A stretch of 64,000 bases of DNA, from positions 1,178,001 to 1,242,000 of the forward strand of contig PYIU01000004.1 in the NCBI GenBank assembly GCA_003415625.1. Direction: 5' to 3'. The notes below the pieces were generated by a model. That model was not told where the DNA came from, ran no database searches, and was given only the letters and a program-made list of their open reading frames with translations. The position numbers and the translations under genes are program-made. This DNA comes from Aquanectria penicillioides (taxonomy: Eukaryota; Ascomycota; Sordariomycetes; Hypocreales; Nectriaceae). Positions 45,192-58,059 of the stretch are shown piece by piece (within the stretch, counting starts at the first letter, position 1; every line of letters starts with the position of its first letter).

Positions 45192-48056
45192 AGGGGGCGG
45201 CGAAGACGGTGCGAATCGGAGGATGGCGATTATGGGAATGCAGTCACAGCGAGAGCATCGCGGGCGGGTGTGGAGCTCCGAAAGTTTTTTGGCGGTCGAA
45301 TGTCCTGGCGACGCGAACTAGGTATGAAGGCGGGGAGCCGCAATAGTTGGTGATGATGGCACGAGTGGGTCTGTTTTTTCGGCCCTGTCCCGCCTCTTGC
45401 TGGGCGCACAAAGACGCGACATCACGGGACGGGGAACCGGCGACGTGCCTGGAAGGCAGAAACATCGAGGTGCGACCAAAGGTTACCCGGAAGCGTCGCA
45501 CCGGTAATTGGCCCAGGCCCAATTGGGCACCTCCCACCGTAATACACACAACGGGCAGCGGCCCTACCGTATTGATCGGATCGATCTGGGGCCACCATAA
45601 CCAACGGATGGGGACGTTCGATCTGGGTGTGAGGCCAGGGTATTGGCCATCACGATTGGGCTTGCAAAATCCCCCATCCACGATCTGAGGCCATCTCAAC
45701 CACGCGTCCAGCAAATGGCCATTCCGTCGTGCCTGAGGATCCCTGGGAGATTCCGCCCTCAACAGGTTTTTCTGTCCGAAATGTTGGGCGTGTTGGCGCG
45801 ATGGCGCCTCTGGGGGCCCTCCAAGACCTCCATTCATGAAACCCGTGTGCGCCAAACGGGGCAAGAACGATGTAGTCCTCGGCCTGTATAGTTGCCTTCC
45901 AGGGACTCGTGAAGACAGGAAGGCAAGGCAAGGCACCCGCACGTGTAATCAGCCATCGCCTTCGCCGTGGCGGTAGCCAAACTTCCCAAACCAACACCTC
46001 CGCGCCGCCTTCCCCTCTCTTCTCCTATCCTCGCATCGCATCGCATCGCATCGCATCGCCTCACCTACCTTTCCATCCCCCCTCCAACACCAACCGTGGC
46101 ATCCAAAGTTTGGCCTATTCCTTGGAACTTGCAAGGTGCTTGCCGACACTTTCGGTCAAAGCCGCGTGCCTCATCAAAGCGTCCAAACCCCCAGTGGCGG
46201 CGCTCGCTTCCCGAAAAACACCAGCGCCATGCCACCTTCATCCTGACCCTAGTGATTCCCGGCGGACCAAGAAACCTTCTCGCCAGTTCTCGGGTCCTTC
46301 GCGAGATGGTCGTACTCAGAACCGTGATCCCAAGGCCGCAGACTTTCACCCGCATCGATCGCGATTCTAGCAATCGGTCCAAATCGAAACGGCGACCCAA
46401 GCTCCACTCCGGTCCAAGTCAGCCTAGGCCCAAACAATCTAGCCCATTCTCGACATGGAAGATCCAGGGGTCTTTCAATCCGCATTCTGCATTCTGCAGC
46501 CACGCCGCAACACTGCGGAGGGGGTGTCATGAAGCGTTGGGTTTGGCATCGGTGTGAGACCAGAAACCCATGAGCACAGCATTAGAGTCGCGCAGGGATC
46601 CGTGAAGCCGATCCCAGCGCCTTGGAATCGAAATGAAGCAGCAAGGAAACGGACCAGTCACGCAAACACAAGATATGGGCGGAAGGGCCAAGGAATACGG
46701 ACGCTGAACGTTAGACACGAGACACGAGATAGGGAACACAAAGCATCATCAGGATTCGCATTCGTCTCCGCGTGTCACAGCTGGCTTCCCATCATCGGTT
46801 ATCATCATGTCAGCTCATGAACCTCACCAGTCCTCGCCGCATCATCCCCCTCCCTCGTCTCTGGCTGGGTAGGCACGGCGTGACATGCGACAACAACAGT
46901 GCCCAAGACCACCTTGCTTTGCCGCCGATGTGGAGCGGATTGGTCCAGTGGCCGGACAGAGCCCGCCTATCGACCCACCGATGAACCCCGATCCCGGGCC
47001 CGGGGGCTTGAGCCGGCGATCTAGATTCTAAAGCACCCATCTTCGCTCTCACACGCACAGCATCGTCGCCCACGGTGCAGCTCGAAGGTCCCCCATCCGC
47101 CCAGATTGCTACAGCTCGCCTTGAGCCCTCTCTCAATAGCATTTCCTCAAACACCTTTGACCTCCTCTTGATAATCTCACCCCGATCTACATCACGCCGC
47201 TTCATACCCACGCCCCCTCACCCCAGAACTCATACTCCTCACATTCGCCTCTCCCCCTTGTCTAGGCGGGATCTTTTACCGTTGCAGCGGAGCAAGCAAA
47301 TCACAGCATGAGGCGTTTTCCTTGTTTTGGCATTGCTCACGCAGGATACCTCTTCGAGGAGTGTGATGCAAGAGACAGTTCAGAATGGGCTCCGCCTTGG
47401 ATCTGCACGCTCTTGGCTTTCGATTGACCCAATGACCAACGATAGGTACGGATGGAGATAGGGTGCGAAGGGGCAATCCGGCCGGTCCACGCCACGACTA
47501 CGCCCACATCCCAAAATCCACCACGCTTGTCCATGCCCACCTCATGCCGCTGCTCCACGGTTTTATTCGTGTGCTCTATAAGCTCCATTCTCAATAGTCC
47601 GCACTCCACGCCGCCCCAGTCACGGTCATAGACCTGCCCCCCTCCATAGTCTGACCGACCTGACAATTGCCTTTTGACGCCCCTGGGGGTTCTGGCTGGA
47701 CGCCAAACAACGATGCACCCGAGCTCACGGTTCGGCGGCGGCGCGGCGGCATGTACATTGTCTCTCTGGCCCGTTCTGCCTCCACTCACACATTCCCTCA
47801 CCAACTTTTCAATCTCTGATTTGACTTGGCCGATTTGAACTTTGATAGTTCATATATAACATGCTTCCCCCATCCGCCAGCCGTCCCGACACTTCATACC
47901 TCTGGCCTGACCAACCCCAACCAACTCAGCTTCATCACCACGCACCTCGTACAGCTGCCTACTCACTTTCGCTCCCGATCGCAGCACGTTGCCACTCCTT
48001 GGTTGTCCCAACATCTCCCCTGAATCCCATCGTGATTTCAGTTTCTACCAGCTCTA
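45192..48056. other. intergenic, nothing recognised
   Basis: About 2.9 kb between divergent NSE2 and the LOV gene. A GCATC pentamer repeat (six units) lies at 46034-46063. Pyrimidine-rich runs near 47200-47270 and 47840-48000 probably belong to the promoter and leader of the LOV gene. Long frames near 45244-45942 and 45967-46557 are not protein-like. Confidence 0.45.
46034..46063 (+). repeat. GCATC pentanucleotide repeat
   Basis: CGCAT/GCATC repeated about six times without interruption. Confidence 0.85.
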
Positions 48057-48820
48057 ATGGCGTCGAACGCGTCATATGTTATGAATCCTTGGGAGATCCA
48101 GGCACTGAACGTCAGTCGCAGTGCCGAACAGTACGGCGTTGAAGACGAAGACTGACCCTTGTAATAGTATGAGTTTCCGGAACAAGGCTCTATCAACCCT
48201 GATGGATCTTCCGTCTCCCCTGCTCGTGCTTGGCGCCGTGTTCAAGATCCTATCATCTATCCAGGCCTTTACGCTCCCAGCGGGTTCGATATCATGTCCA
48301 TCCTTGTAAGCGCTGATCCTCTTGTCTTGCGAGCGCTGGAACTGGGAAAAAAGAGCAACGGTTCCTGAACCATGTGACGATGTTCTTGATAAAATACTAA
48401 TTCGACATTTGCTAGCTTCGGATTGTTTCGCGGCCTGAGCCCAAGGTTGACCTCGGCGCTGTTGATTCATCCGTCTCCCTCGTCCTCTGCGACCTACTGC
48501 AACCAGATATCCCTATTGTCTATGTCACCGAGTCCTTTTGTAATATGACTGGATATAGACCTGACGAAGTTGTTGGCCGCAACTGTCGTTTCCTCCAATC
48601 GCCCCCAAGCAAGGGTTCCCACTCCGCCTCCAAATCAGCCGATAAGTCTACTACCCGACGCATGCGGCATGCTATTCGTAATAGTGAAGAGATTCAACTC
48701 CGCGTCACCAACTATAGGAAGAACGGTCAACGCTTCACAAATACGCTAACGATCATTCCCGTACCTTTGGATATGGATGGTGCTCGCTATTCTATTGGTT
48801 TCCAGGCCGAGTCCGGCTAA
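48057..48820 (+). CDS. short LOV-domain blue-light photoreceptor, VIVID/ENVOY-like
   Basis: Three exons, 48057-48110, 48168-48305 and 48416-48820 (introns 57 and 110 nt, all phase 0), encode 198 residues. Nearly the whole protein is an N-cap plus one LOV (PAS) domain, like Neurospora VIVID (186 residues), which tunes photoadaptation by binding the White Collar complex. The N-cap has MNPWEIQALN and YAPSGFDIMSILLRIVSRP, matching the VIVID cap. The core has PIVYVTESFCNMTGY and the flavin motif GRNCRFLQ with the adduct-forming Cys at about 121. A VIVID-type long loop (SPPSKGSHSASKSADKST) precedes the next helix. NYRKNGQRFTNTLTIIPV and YSIGFQAE end the domain. The segment DSSVSLVLCDL has Val where VIVID has a cap-switch Cys in DTSCALILCDL, from memory. 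The first donor (GTCAGT) is weaker than the second (GTAAGC). The DNA-binding and activation domains of WC-1 are absent. Confidence 0.92.
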
Positions 48821-48980
48821 AGGTCCCGCACCAAACAGGCCGGAAACGGCAGCTCTCGGGGGCTCGAAAGCGAATGAGGCCATCCTCACAAGGCCTTACG
48901 AAGTGCGCATGTTAGGGCACAGTCCCAAAGAAACGCCAGAACCTCTTAAAAACCTCCAACAAATGTGTCATCATCATCAC

Positions 48981-48981
48981 C

Positions 48982-49012
<31 letters not shown>
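48981..49012 (+). repeat. CAA trinucleotide repeat
   Basis: About ten CAA units just downstream of the LOV gene stop, probably in its 3' UTR. Confidence 0.85.
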
Positions 49013-50857
49013 CCGAGGCACGGCCACGAAACATGGACCCACATCACGAGTTTCGTATGTTACTTGGCTACGCTATTGTCAGGCGTTCACGAAAACCATG
49101 ATACCAAAACTTTCTTTTTTGTCATTGTGTCAGCTGGACTATGATTTGCATGCACTGCTAGGTGTTTGAGGCTTATGGTTGGAAGAAGCGTTGATTTTTT
49201 TTCTGCAATATTTTCCTTGTTTGAACGTCATTTATTAGTGTGAAGCTGCACGTATGGGAGTTGGGTCAAATTGAAATGCAGGAGCAATGAACAGCTCCGG
49301 GTATCACTTTTAAATTGAGTCAACACCATTTGGGAGAAAGTGCAGTTGAAGTTTCCTTAAGCGTTCAGGTTCAACACACACACACACTCAGAGATTAGCA
49401 TCAGCAATACTGTATACGCAAGCAGCAAAGCCTGGGTGGTTTGTTGTATTGCCTCCCAACAGCGGTAAAGGTCGGAACATTCCCTAATAGTTTATTCACA
49501 TGCCGCATAACGACTTAATGACTTGATCAATTTTATCTCTAGAGGTGCGTGGCAAGAAAGGAATGTGCTGGTAGAATCAAGGAGGGGGGTGGGAGGAGGT
49601 GGACGATGATTTACATTCAGAATTCAGGAGCAAATGTCCAACAGTCTCCCCGTCTGCTCGATCAAGTTGACGGATAAGAGTTGCATATACAATAATAATA
49701 GGTCAAATATGCCAAGTAAGCTAGAAATTGCCGCAATTCATGCCTCTAGGTTCCCCCGATCCCCATTGCTCCCTGTCATTGTGGGAGATCGGCTAGGGTC
49801 TGAGGTGAAAATGTTTCCGCGGAACCGGCCACGCAGTCCATGTGTGCCCCGTTTGGTTTGAATGCTGAGCCGTCAAAGAATTTGCTTCGTACGCGGGTGT
49901 GCCACGTCCTTTGGGCGCTCACAGCATGTCGGCTGTCCGCATGTTACGCCGCGAGCCGTGGGTCGGACGCTTCAGCATCCATCAATTCTCGTCAGGTGCC
50001 CGGAGTCTCACCGGTGGGGCCGGCGAGGACCAAAGCAACGTCCAGTGCCGGAAATGGGGTCTCATCCCGGCTCAATTGCGATATCCCAAGAGCTGGAGGT
50101 GGCAGGCACAGATGGCGAAGGTGGGGTGGGACGGAGCAGTGGGAGCGGATGAGAGGGCAGCTCCGTTTAGGAGGGGGTGGGTAGAAACGGAAGAAGCCAT
50201 TGCGTGGCTCTGATCAAGGGGGGGGCGGCGTCATCAGAGGGGTTTGCTGGCAGCAACGTCGATGTGTGCTGCATGCTTTGTTTGGAAGTTGACATCAGAC
50301 TGTGGTGACGGTGTCCGCCGCCCGGCAAGGGTTGGCTCACCGATCCAGTCTCTTGGGTCGATGATGGAAGGGTCTACGAAGGCCTACGAAGGCCTGTAAT
50401 GATCCGTGATGGTCGATTAGGGTCGACTAGGGTCCAGGAATGCCTGCAGATGGCAGAGGTCGGGACGTTGAAGGCGGCACGGGAGACTGACAGAGACTGA
50501 CGAGAGACTGACGAGCGACTGACGAGCGACATGTCATCTTTCCAAGTGACGGGGGGTTGAGAGAGAGCTTGCAGCACGGGCAAACGCACCGCAATGGGCC
50601 GAGACAGGACGAGAAGCAAGGTGTACGAGCATCAAAGGCTCCCTTACATGCTTATGCTTGAGCTAGAGTGCTTGTCAAGGCTGGTCCGGAGCTCGTTTTC
50701 CCAGTTGAGCCAAACGCGGCTCCCTGAGAGACGCCCAGTCCCGGGGTTCTTGCAGCATGGAATCCGAAACAGACGCTACACGTCACTTTTTTCTTTTTCC
50801 CCGAGTCCAATATTCGCGGCTCTGGGGCGTTGATGTTTCTGCCGCTGCTTTCTAAAT

Positions 50858-50884
50858 GTGGTGGTGGTGGTGGTGGTGGTGGTG
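50858..50884 (+). repeat. GGT trinucleotide repeat
   Basis: About nine GTG/GGT units, with no gene context. Confidence 0.85.
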
Positions 50885-52860
50885 TGCCATGTACTTTTTA
50901 TTTGACATACGGCCTACCTGCCTGCCTACTCACTACCTATGCTGACGCATGTAGACGGGCTGGAGGAAGAGGGGGGTGGAAACGGAAAAGAAATTCCCAA
51001 CACACTGTAGCTAAACAACATGAGTAAAAGCAAATATCTAATGGCCCAAAGAAAACTAAAAAGAAAAACAATATTTTACTTGTCCACTTGGTGGCCGAGT
51101 CATGTGCAATTCAGTCTTTGAGACGTGATAGACAACCAGCCCCAGTCTCGATTGGACCGGACCCTGCTTGAACCATTGGACCCTTGGGCCCTAGCATGCG
51201 TATATCTTTCCAGTCCTCTCCCAGTCGTGCCCAGCCAAGATCATGCAAGTCTCAGGTCCCATGACCGAAAACTAGCTGCGTTGTCTGCGACACGGTATCT
51301 GAACGAAGAAATCTGACAGGGTGAAAGAGGGAGGGAGAACACGCCTCCCCTACAGGATACCAGTCCTCCATCTATATCCATACAGCTGACTGTATATCCA
51401 GCATTATTTACGTCTCGGATCGGAGCCTCTCAGTCATCACCGGATTCAAGAAACACAAACGTTCACCACCCGGAGAATCCGCTGTGTACCGGCGTTGTTC
51501 GATATTAGATCAGAATGCGGCGCATTTTCAAGCACCGGATCTGCGTTATATGCATCGAGTGAGCCCTGCAGGCTTTGGTCGTTAATAGAAAGATACATAC
51601 CACTGTCTTCTGGATCATTGCCGGCAGCGGGCGTCTCAGTAACCCCGTTTGTGTCTTGATAGGCTGCAATGCCCGACCCCAGGTAGAGCAGTTGCAGTGG
51701 TTAGGTGCTTGTATTGCCATATGCCAGAAACGAAACTGCAGAAAACCACCAATACCGGGTTAGTCAAGAAGACTATACTACCAGAGCTGCTGCTGCTGGT
51801 GGTTGTTTCAGGGGGTTCAGGCTATCGGGTTTTTGGTTGTGGTTGTGGCTGCGGTGTTTGTGGCGGTTGTTAACCGAGCTTCCACGGGAGCCTTGGCTGT
51901 GACTTATTGTATACCCGGCGCTTGTAGAGGAGCTGAAAGGGCTAAGGGTTCGAGGCATAGTTTTGATGTTGGGAATAGTGGCAAGATGGGAGATTATGAC
52001 ACACTTTCATCGCTGTCATTCGCTGTAGTTGGACTGTGGGTGGGCAAAGACCACGGATTTCTGGAAGTGGAGACACTCCATTGACAGGGTTATCAGCCCA
52101 GCTAGAGTTTGATAGCTCATGGGCTGGCCAGTTAGTCATTTGGCTCATGGAAGACAGAGAAACTGTGGTATGTTGCGTTGAGTTCCAAGCCGAGAGTTGA
52201 GCATTTTGCGGACGACACTTATCTCTACATAGGCTATTCGTTGACCAGTTGACGAGAGCTGAGAAGGGTTGGAGAATACCGAGAGGATAGTGATCGGAAT
52301 TTCGAAGACGACACGGGAGAACATGGCAGCATGTCATGTTTTCTGGGCATAGCCAGGCCTAGAGTCGGGCGTTCGAACACACAGCAGGAGGCTGGAGTAG
52401 TGTGTACAAGGATTAGGCGCGCATCCCCCATATTAGGCCGGAAAACATAGTCAGATGGTTTCAGTATCGGACTTTTGCTTCTTTGTATTCGACCTTGTTG
52501 ACTTCGTTATCATGGATTAGTGACATTCCAACACTAGATGATAATCATAAAACATTGTATGTGGAAATCCAATGTAACGGTGTTCAAAATTGAAGCAGAC
52601 AAGAGGGCAAGAAAATACAAAACGGTAACTAATTTCCCCATGACAAGGACATGCCTCACCAATTTAACCCCATAGACATTGTGTGACGTTCGTTCCTCGT
52701 CTTGGAGTGTGATTGGTTATAGACGACTCCCTATCTCGGCGATTCCCAATCGCCATCGCCGCCTTCAACCCAAAGATCCCTCTCTCTTCTCCATAACACT
52801 TGCCACATATCCCAGGCACACTCACATGTCCAGAGTCCTGGATGACGAGCGAGATTCCAA

Positions 52861-54208
52861 TTAGCCACCTTGGGGTCCATATGGGCACGTGCCAGGGTAC
52901 TCGTCCCATATGTCGGCCTCATCAGAATAACCCAGAGAGTCTTGGTTTCCTGGATAGCCGCCTCCGTTATTCTGGTGGAAGTCGTCATTATCTCCCAGCC
53001 TGGCTATCTGGGCTTGCTCGTTGGTAAGTCTCAAAACAAAACCTGAGGAGTCTGCGGCATAGAACGGATGGTGGTCCCGAGGAAAGTCGTACTGCAAGTT
53101 CGGCTGACTTTGATGTGTCCATTCGTCTCTAACATCGGGGTTCTGGTTGATGGATGATGGGATATGGGGAGAATCATCTTGAGTTGCTACCTGGAAATCT
53201 GTCATAAAGCTTGACATAGACTGGTCTGGCTTTTCGGAATTCCCAGAATCTTCAACATAATGGTAGGTCACTGGTCCAGGAGCCGGGATTTGCATAGTAT
53301 TAACTCTCTGGGCCATATTCTGGATGGGATAGTAAGGCAGGCTCGTTATTTGCGTCGGCGTGAAGCTCGGGTCCATTCGCGGCTCTCGAGATCGATCAAG
53401 GCTGAGTATCGGCGCTCCGTGCCTTTCATTCAAGAAAGGTTGAGGCTGTTGAAACAGCTCAGTGCCGTTGGTCTCTTGGCTGGCTTGAACACTAGGGATC
53501 TGGCTTTGAGATGAAGAAGCCAAGGGTGGGTTCAGGTCAGCATTGTCGATTAGGTTCGGAATCTGAATTCTCGGCGCGTGTTCTTAGATCGTCAGTTAGT
53601 ATGGACGCCGATGAGGGCCTGGGACCGTGAAGAAAACACCTACGTTTATTCCTGAGACAGGATCCTACCAGAGAATTGCCCACGAGCACATCAAAGTCGG
53701 CTTGATTACTCGTCCATTTCCAGACCATAGCCGGCAGCTCTTGATCCTGCTCATTTACCATCCGAATCCAAACAGTCGTCGTTCCAATACCTTCAGCGAC
53801 AACCTCGGAATTGAACTTGAGTGTAATCTTTGCTCCAAAGCCAAACCGTTTTATGTTTCGGTTGATAGACTTAGCGAAGGATTCGGTGAGGCCAAGGGGC
53901 GGTTCTCCGTCCAACCGGTCGTGACGAGGGTCGATGGCAGGCCTTCCACAAGTAAGCTGCAGACCCTTGTATACCCAAATATCTAAAGAGATGGAGCGAG
54001 GATGAGAGGGGATCTCCAAAAACTGCGTCGTGGCGGGCCGCGGAGGGGTTGAGCCAAATGATTGTTGCGCACCAGTGGACATTTCTCCCCTCATATCCCC
54101 AGCATGGGTCTGGGATATCTGAGGAGAAGGTTCTAGGGGCTTGGGGTTCTGCTTCCATTCCACCCATTTTCTATCTGTCTCCGGCTTGTCGTTCTTATGG
54201 CGAGGCAT
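52861..54208 (-). CDS. orphan protein, possible degenerate retropepsin-like domain
   Basis: Two exons, 54208-53644 and 53582-52861, joined over a 61-nt intron (GTAGGT..GATCTAAG, branch ACTAACTGAC). The phase is exact (C|AA) and gives 428 residues, reading NKQHAPRIQIPNLIDNADLN over the junction. Residues about 70-185 contain LDIWVYKGLQLTCGRPAIDP, then LTESFAKSINRNI, ITLKF, TTTVWIRMV and FDVLVGNSLVG. That strand-helix-strand order, with a late [DV]-[IL]-[LV]-G strand, resembles retropepsin-like proteins, but no D-[ST]-G is present. The C-terminal half is Gln/Asn/Pro/Asp-rich and probably disordered, ending ADIWDEYPGTCPYGPQGG. It resembles the genes at 15910 and 18741 in layout but not clearly in sequence. 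No function can be assigned. Confidence 0.68.
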
Positions 54209-57200
54209 TTCCCCAACAATACGACTTGAAGCAGCGTGTTCAAAGACTACACCGATGTCGAGTATGTTCCTAGCTGCAGATATAAGCGATTATGCCCTGA
54301 ACCTCCGAGTAATAGAGCTTCTCTCTTGCCGAACTCCTCCACTGTGTCCAGGATGCAAATACTTAGAGGGCACGAAAATCAGGACGGCTATTGTCCCAGT
54401 CGTTGAGCAGAGCTTGGAAGGTGAGGTGCCAGGAGGAGGCGGCTTGTCGAGCTGGAAAGTCAGGGATGTCAGATTAGGCTGTCAAAATCCAATCTGTCAG
54501 CAAGAAACGGACGGGCCTTGGATGAGATAGGTAGAAGGGCTTTGAGGGGGGGCGAGGGGAGGGGAGAGGGGGGGGGGGATGTAAGGCATACAGTCCTGGG
54601 TAAAATAAGCCGATCACAGCGGCAACATGGCCAAGGATATCAGTGTGTAGTATGAAATAGGTCTGCATATCACCAAGCCAGAAAGCCCTGTGGTCTAAGT
54701 ACGCACGCTTGCTAGACAGAGGAGCTTGACTCATCAGTTCACCGTCGATCCCAAATTCGAGAGGGGACCAACTTCTTTCCGAGGAGGACCTGAGGCCATG
54801 GTACATTGTGTCAAGCCCAAGGACTGCCAAAGGATGGAATGGTCCCAATGGGTGCCTGTAAATGCATGGGTGCTAGGTTAAGAGAAGAGGCAAGAAAATC
54901 GCCTTATTAAATGAGCCAGTGAGACCTCATGCCCCGTCCTCAACTTTACATGAGGTATTCTTCCGTGATTGGATCATTGGCCTCGCTTGGGATCAGGGGA
55001 GCATCATTGTCCTCTGAGCTGCCCCCTTTCGCGGAATCAGCATAAACTGTTGAGTTGTCAGATATCCCCACTGTCCATGAGCTGGAAACGACGAGTACAA
55101 TAATTCCACAAGCATCGCACGGAGTGTTTGTGACAAGCAAGTGTGTGAGTGATTTAAGTTACTAGAATGAATAGGGAATATCAGGCTCTACGAATATGTT
55201 GCGCAGTGTGCGGGTGGCATGAACGACGACGGGCTGAGCGCCTGCAGAGGATGGTGGCACACCTTGGAATGGGGTTTGTGGTCTTGGGTTTGGCACCAAT
55301 TAGCTAAGTTGATCGTAGAGGTGATCGATAGCGGGTAAACCATGCCCCCAACTCGTAAGATATTTGCATGCATGCGAGGCCTAAATAAGCAAACAAAGAT
55401 GCGCCGCTTCCAAACGCTGGAGGGCGATTGCAGTCTTGGAGCCGCACAACTCCTCGGGGCTAAGCTAAAGATCAGGCTCGGCATTGGAGGCACCGCCCTG
55501 TCCGAGAGAGGCACGGGCTGGAAAACGGTTATTTCTCCTCTGAGAGACCTCATTCGACCTCCATGTCGCCTGCAACGTCCAGAGGCTCTCCACAGAACTC
55601 AGTCATTCGCCCTTGGAGCTGATGTGCATACAATAGGATTGTGAACGCAACCTTTGACAAAACTCTTGACTTATTATAAGTTATTCCATGCGCCTTGGGC
55701 ACCTGAGTTTTATTACGGTCACGGAAAAGGGCGTCTGGCGACCACGATAGGCAAGCCTGAGTATCTGGTTGCCCTCGCCCCTCCGAAACCAGGCTACGCA
55801 CAACCACATGACAATCCCAGGTGTCAATATGAGAATCTCGGAGATTCAGCGCTGCATAGAGGCTGAATATTTTTAATTGTTAGCACGAAGCTCCGGTTTC
55901 TCCACTAAAACGGAGGAAAGTAGGTATTCTTGTGTTTCATTGGAAGACCAAGCAGATATTGATTGACCCGAGCATGAGTCTGTTAGCAAAACATTGTTTT
56001 CTTGCCACGCCTGCGGCGCATCGCACAAGCCATCTTTTTTTTTTTTTTTTTTTTTTTTTGGTTGGAAACCTCAGCGGCATGTAGGCAAAGAAAGTGACCC
56101 TTGGGTTCAACCCAAGTATGAAGGACGCCGGGTGTGCATGTGTCTCAGACTCGCGCCACAGTCCGTCCAGCTGCCACGTCGACGGCGGTTCCGGTAACGG
56201 GCTCGCCGCGGTGAACAAGGCAGACTCATTGAACTCATTCCAGACTGGATCTCGTCTTTGGGGGCGGTGCAATCAATCAATACTTGGGTTACGGTTCGAT
56301 CAGAAGGGTAACAACGAGTGTGAACTGAAAGGGGGTCCTCAGATGATACTGAAGCCGCAAAGAGTGTGGCAAGATCTGGGTGGCATTGACCGCTGCGTCT
56401 TTTGCCAATGCAAGCCATTATTTTCTATTTCTGGATAGCATTCGGTCAAAGATGATTGTGTGGTAGGAAACTATTTGGCGCAATTGACTGTGGTTGAGGA
56501 CACTGGATGGACATAGCCGAGCCTCGTGGGTGCCAAAGTCCGCGAAATCGGAATTCCTTAACTGCCACCCCAGTATCCCTTTCCTCCTCGCCCCATCATT
56601 TTCCTTCAGCAATTACTACGTGTCTAGTATGGCCCTTTATATCTATAGATATGAATGATTTCTTTTTTGATAGGCTGCGCTGCTCTGTGCTGTGGTGTTT
56701 GACAAGTTTGGGTGGTACCGAGGCGGGAGCCATCTGGCTGGCTTGTGATCTGGCCGTTCGAAGCCTCCTGATCCAATTGACTCGGAACAAGGACACCCAC
56801 CCTATTCGGGGAACGCGATGTGACTGTGTGATGATGGATGCGTGGCTTTCAGACATGCATGTAATATGATTGCTTGCCAACGTAGGTACTGGGCGATCCC
56901 ACTTGCGTGCTACAAGCCTCGAGTGTCAAGCTCAGGTTTAGGTGACTAGGTTACAACACCGATCGATTCACACCGGAAAAAAAAAAACATTAACTAAGTC
57001 CCCTGGACGATGATATCGTGGATATGGACTCCAGCCTGATCGATGAGTGAGGGGTACACACTTGGGCTTGGGGGGTTGGGGAAGGCTCCGTGGCCTGTGA
57101 CGTACCAACTAGCTCCTATGATGGCAGGCAAGCCATTATCTCTGAGAGGGAGGCGACGTCTTTTGGTCTGCAACATCCAGTGCTTCACCAAGACAGCATA

Positions 57201-58059
57201 AATCAGCCGCTCGAGCATTGGCGCGCCCAAGAAACAAATGCTCCAACCTAGGGGCCGATCAAGCAGTCTGGCTTGTCAACCCACAATTCGCCCATTTTCA
57301 GTTGACGTCTGAATGAATGCCACGGCTGGCGGAATCCACAACAAGGGGGGTGTGGATGCGTTTGGACGCGCTGCCCTTGGGCACTCGTCAATGACCAGAA
57401 AAAATTGATCATGAGAACACGGAATCGCCATCAGGCTGCGGCGTGTGCGTAAATTGGGACAATGTGGGAGTGCCAATACCTGAATCCAAGGGTATTCAGC
57501 CCCCGCACGCCTGCACACCCACCCACACTGGGGCTGGAACTAACCACAACACTCGACGGGAGCTGGAGGGAGACCTTGTTCGAATTGGTCCGGTAAGCCA
57601 TCAGCCAGTTTCCTTGATGGAGGCTTTCGGGCCTGGGTCGCTCGGCAGCTTAAGCATGCATGGTGCTGAAGCGACAAACGCCCCAGTTTTGTGGACAAAG
57701 TATTTGAATGATTTGAAAGTTGATGATTCGCCCGTTCCTTCCTCCCCGAGTTATAATCACCAATGCAGGTCAGATGAGTGAAGGATATTTATTGGCTTAT
57801 TCCATAGATCGCCAACCGCCCCATACCCTCCCCTGTTTTCTTTCTTTTTTTTTTTTTTTTTTCGCTTCTTTGAGTTTCGCTTACCCTATATTTTCCTTCA
57901 TCTCAGACGTTGACTACATTAGAGAGTTAAGCAGATGATAGATCTTCCTTTGACCTTATAGGGAATACGCATATAGATATTAGCAACGCGATTTGAGCTA
58001 GGGTAGCTGGATATCAGTGCATCCAAACCCCCAACGGAAGATGCTGTTAGCTCCAATTC
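54209..58059. other. intergenic, nothing recognised
   Basis: About 3.85 kb. It holds a G-rich spot at 54545-54580, a 25-T run at 56035-56059 and a T-rich run at 57842-57862. A minus-strand frame at 54474-54848 and another at 54946-55140 (ending DNDAPLIPSEANDPITEEYL) have plausible composition. I cannot join them or name a family, so I do not call a gene. Confidence 0.4.
56035..56059 (+). repeat. poly-T homopolymer (about 25 T)
   Basis: An uninterrupted T run. Confidence 0.9.

Larger units (their letters stand above)
48821..52860. other. intergenic, nothing recognised
   Basis: About 4 kb. A CAA/CAACAA repeat lies at 48981-49012, (CA)n at 49374-49386, tandem GACTGACGAGA-type units at 50486-50530, and GGT repeats at 50860-50884. 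No frame resembles a protein. The start presumably contains the 3' UTR of the LOV gene. Confidence 0.45.

Noticed and set aside
45244..45942. 232-codon minus-strand frame upstream of NSE2
   Set aside because: Contains imperfect internal repeats and no conserved motif. It overlaps competing frames and the promoter region of NSE2.
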